From PALSA-693 sp963702305 (GTDB lineage Bacteria > Actinomycetota > Acidimicrobiia > Acidimicrobiales > Palsa-688): a stretch of DNA of 64,000 nucleotides. The notes below the pieces were generated by a model, which searched no databases, was not told where the DNA came from, and saw only the letters and a list, made by a program, of their open reading frames with translations. The translations under genes and the position numbers were made by a program. Of this stretch, positions 61,485-64,000 are shown piece by piece (the stretch's first letter is position 1; each line of letters begins with the position of its first letter). The stretch lies in the NCBI GenBank assembly GCA_963702305.1, contig CAVPBX010000004.1, forward strand, positions 124,001-188,000. Reading direction: 5' to 3'.

Positions 61485-62369
61485 TCAGCGTTGCTCGCTC
61501 TGGCGCGCACGATCGGCCGCAATCGTCAGTACGCGGCGGGTCAGGACGCCGACGATGTGGCGACGAAATTCGGCGGTGCCGCGCATATCGTCGATCGGGG
61601 TCGCGACCGAGGTCGCGAGACGCGCGGCGTTATCGAGGGCGGCCGCGTCGAGCTTCTTGCCGATAATCGCCTTGGCCGCTTCCGTCGCGAAAATCGGCGT
61701 CGGACCGACCGCACCGAGCGCGATGCGCGCGTCCGTCACGCGATCGTCATCGAGGTCGAGCGTGATCGCGCCGCCCACGCCGACTACCGCGATATCCATC
61801 TCGTTGCGCGGGATGAAGCGCAGATAGGCGTCGGAAGAATGCCGCGCCGGCGCATCGATCAGGAGTTCGACGAGCAATTCGCCGGGCTGCATGACCGTGC
61901 GGCCGGGCGCAGTGATGAAGGTCTCGACCGGGACGGTCCGCTCGCCCTTCGGGCCGACCAGCCGCGCCTTGGCGCCGAGCGCGATCAGCGCGGGAGTCGA
62001 ATCCCCCGCCGGCGAACCATTGCACAGATTGCCACCGACGCTGGCGCGGCTCTGAATCTGCAGCGAGCCGATCAGATGGGCCGCTTCGGTCAGGCCGGGG
62101 TAATAGCGATTCATGTCGGCATTCTCGTGAATCTGGATGCACGAGACCGCGGCGCCGAGGTGGAGGCCGTGCTGCATACTGAACGAGATGCGCGACATCT
62201 CGGGGATATGCTTCACGTCAACCACATATTCGGGACGGCGGATGCCGGCGCGCAACTGGATAATCAGGTCGGTGCCACCGACCAACGGGCGCGCTTTCTC
62301 GCCGTGCGCGGCCAATAATTTGACCGCGTCGGCGACGGTTTTGGGGGATTCGTAATTAATCGCGTGCAA
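61485..62369 (-). CDS. FAD-binding subunit of the xanthine dehydrogenase-family enzyme
   Basis: The CoxM-type flavoprotein begins HAINYESPKTVADAVKLLAAHGEKARPLVGGTDLI and includes SRASVGGNLCNGSPAGDS, the AGG/TGD-like FAD loops of the family. 294 residues, intact. It is the first gene of the M-S-L order. With the 2Fe-2S and molybdopterin subunits it forms a complete heterotrimer, and copy 1 of the large subunit may replace copy 2 in it. Confidence 0.92.
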   Translation of the reverse strand: MHAINYESPKTVADAVKLLAAHGEKARPLVGGTDLIIQLRAGIRRPEYVVDVKHIPEMSRISFSMQHGLHLGAAVSCIQIHENADMNRYYPGLTEAAHLIGSLQIQSRASVGGNLCNGSPAGDSTPALIALGAKARLVGPKGERTVPVETFITAPGRTVMQPGELLVELLIDAPARHSSDAYLRFIPRNEMDIAVVGVGGAITLDLDDDRVTDARIALGAVGPTPIFATEAAKAIIGKKLDAAALDNAARLATSVATPIDDMRGTAEFRRHIVGVLTRRVLTIAADRARQSEQR

Positions 62370-62760
62370 GGTCGCAAAGCCTCCCGGTAGTGCGGTGGAT
62401 TAACCGCCACTTCATTTCAAACGCGCACTGTAGCGCAAAGGTCCGCAAAAAGGCCAACCCGAAAATCGGTCGCGGTCAACTCGCGCTCAAGGTAGGTCCG
62501 ATACTTTCTGCTTACTCCACGAAATTAGGCTTGGCAACGGCACCTCAGGATTCAGACCGGACCGAGCCTCGTGGCAGAGTCTCATCGAAGCGTAGGTGCA
62601 TGCCGCCGAGTCCTTTGCTCCGCGTGCAGGCTCCCTCGGGAACCTTGCACAAGGCATACGTCACCCTGAAGCGAAAGCTGCTGGAGCGAATGCCCGGTGC
62701 CGGGTTTTTCAGGATTCTTCACTCCGTTCAGAATGACAACCTGGCTTATGCAGAGGTTCC
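62370..62760. other. Gap upstream of the FAD subunit gene, with a common short repeat
   Basis: No gene is visible in these 390 bases. A segment near 62710-62740 reads ttcttcactccgttcagaat, which resembles dispersed short repeats that I recall from several bacterial genomes. It marks the likely end of the phosphotransferase transcript and the promoter region of the FAD subunit. Confidence 0.4.
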
Positions 62761-63871
62761 TTAGGCAATTGAAGCCGTGCCGGGCCACGACGCCGGCGGC
62801 CGCGCGCGCCAGGATCGGCGGATGCGTTCCCATCCGCTCGAAGCGCGGATCGGTGGTCTGGCCGCGCACGAAGCGACATAAATCTGCTGGAGCACAGTCG
62901 CCGTCTTCCAGAGGCCCCACGCCCGGTAGTAGTCGACGTAAGTCAGGTCGCGTCCGCAACGGCGCGCATAGCGCTCCGCCAGTTCATCGCGCGTCATGAA
63001 GCCGGGCGCGCGCGGTATGCGCATAACCCTCAGCCATTTCGAGCACTTCCGCCGGGTCGGTCCGGCCTCGCGCCAATAATTGAACGAAGTGCCGAGGTCG
63101 ATCATCGGATCGCCGACCGTGGACATCTCCCAGTCAAAGACGCCGACGACCTTGCCCGAGTTATCCGGGCGCGAACATGACGTTGTGCAGAAAGAAATCG
63201 TTATGCAGCAGGCGCCGGCTGCGGCGGGGGCATATGTTCGAGGAACCACGCGCCGAGCTGGTTCATCAGCGGCACTTCGCTGGTCTTGGCCTTTTCCCAG
63301 CGATCCATCCAGCCGGTAATCTGCCGGCGTACGAAACCGTCGGGACGCCCGAGGCCGCCAGGCCGAGCTTTTGTAGTCCACCGAATGCAGATCGGCGAGC
63401 GCGTCGATAAAGCCCTCCGACATCGCACGAAAAGTCGCGGGGTTTGCGTGATGCCCGGCGTCGAGCGGGCGGCGATTAGGCACGACGAAGCCACTGCGGC
63501 GCTGCATCACAAAAAACGGCGCACCGATGATCTCCTTGTCCTCGCATAGCAGGATCGCGCGCGGCGCCGGTTCGCAGGCCTCCCACAGGCGCGAGAGCAC
63601 ACGATATTCGCGCGCCATATCGTGCGCCGAGCGGCGGCAGCGGACCGAACGGCGGCCGCCGCACGACCCATTCATGGACGCCGAACCGCAGCAGATAGTG
63701 AGATTCGAATGGCCGCCGTGAAACTGCAACACCTCGAGCGGCTGGTCCGCTGCCGCGACCTCATGCTCCCGCAAATACGCGACCAGCTTCGGCCAATCGA
63801 GCTGTTCTTCGTCCCGCACGTCGCCGTATTCGGGAAGCGGTTGATCCTTATCGTCGAGTTCCTCCGCTCAT
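62761..63871 (-). CDS. Aminoglycoside-phosphotransferase-fold kinase (ACAD10/11-type), many frame breaks
   Basis: Parts in several frames read LDWPKLVAYLREHEVAA, FHGGHSNLT, EYRVLSRLWEACEPAP, a catalytic loop LLHNDFFLHNVMF (HxDxxxxN), and VVGVFDWEMSTVGDPMIDLG (the DxD metal motif). This is the kinase of the APH family that lies beside acyl-CoA dehydrogenases; in animals the two are fused as ACAD10/11, which phosphorylate 4-hydroxyacyl-CoAs. The ATG at 63871 overlaps the acyl-CoA dehydrogenase stop (ATGA). The C-terminal end is uncertain. Confidence 0.8.
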
Positions 63872-64000
63872 GGTTCACGATACTCCTGATAGCAATTGCA
63901 ATCCTCGCCTCCGCCGTCTGGCGTCCACTTGCGGCATTCGCGCCGCGCGATCGTCATGCGATGGACCTCGTCGGGCCCGTCCACGATGCGCATCGAGCGG
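63868..64000 (-). CDS. Acyl-CoA dehydrogenase, C-terminal fragment (runs off right edge)
   Basis: Only the last 43 codons are visible: RIVDGPDEVHRMTIARRE is the conserved C-terminal end of acyl-CoA dehydrogenases, where the GPDEVH strand helps FAD binding. The stop overlaps the phosphotransferase start, so the two are coupled. The gene starts outside the window. Confidence 0.78.
   Translation of the reverse strand, partial: RSMRIVDGPDEVHRMTIARRECRKWTPDGGGEDCNCYQEYREP

Overview
The window reads as two unlike pieces of DNA joined near position 49,930-49,990. Positions 1 to about 49,930 are very GC-rich and carry actinobacterial hallmarks: two WhiB proteins, a SenX3/RegX3-type phosphate two-component system, a class E sortase, an F420-type luciferase-like oxidoreductase, LeuA of the long alpha-isopropylmalate synthase type, a DtxR/IdeR-like iron box and many GTG starts with ATGA/GTGA overlaps. 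The set fits Actinobacteriota, probably Acidimicrobiia-like (inference, no tree run). Positions after about 50,000 are less GC-rich and carry a different gene style: an NtrB-like hybrid kinase, an alanine-zipper lipoprotein and a xanthine-dehydrogenase-family catabolic cluster. That part suggests a proteobacterial, Binatota or Desulfobacterota-like donor (weak inference). The join falls inside icd, which lacks about its first 80 codons. This makes an assembly or library chimera the first explanation to test.

Layout of part one. 1-7.3 kb: moaE, a catalytically dead HtrA-like protein, an epimerase, a zincin-like protein without HExxH, an MFS transporter and a Pro/Ala-rich protein. 7.3-13.4 kb: a phosphate module, pstS-pstC-pstA-senX3-regX3 on the minus strand and pstB divergent, sharing an intergenic region with an 11-bp direct-repeat PHO box. 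13.4-23.5 kb: Rrf2 regulator, SixA phosphatase, sortase, Nudix-ppk pair, leuA behind a leucine attenuator, two AIM24-family proteins and an intact HtrA. 23.7-31.3 kb: WhiB, TatA, formiminotransferase-like protein, second WhiB, macrodomain protein, two TrkA subunits, and a VWA/MoxR pair. 31.5-37.4 kb: a sigma factor with a membrane segment and a Thr/Pro/Gly tail, a GH2 glycosidase, small proteins, an SCP2 protein and a poly-gamma-glutamate hydrolase-like protein. 37.3-43.2 kb: a glycan island (two GT2, a polysaccharide deacetylase, an O-acyltransferase) bracketed by direct repeats that duplicate the 3' end of a small gene and of the neighbouring ABC ATPase gene. 43.0-49.9 kb: an iron ABC transporter with an iron box, mdh, a luciferase-like oxidoreductase and the truncated icd.

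Layout of part two. Everything from 50.8 kb on is on the minus strand: lipoprotein, hybrid kinase, then (in transcription order from the right edge) acyl-CoA dehydrogenase, phosphotransferase, FAD-binding, 2Fe-2S and molybdopterin subunits of a xanthine-dehydrogenase-family enzyme, a MoaD-like protein, an FAD monooxygenase, a VOC dioxygenase-like protein and a second molybdopterin subunit. This looks like a catabolic operon for an unidentified aromatic, heterocyclic or acyl substrate.

Many genes carry single-base frame breaks, often compensating each other, and they become very dense after 57 kb. This pattern is typical of uncorrected long-read data, so broken frames are annotated as one gene with a note unless there is other evidence of decay.
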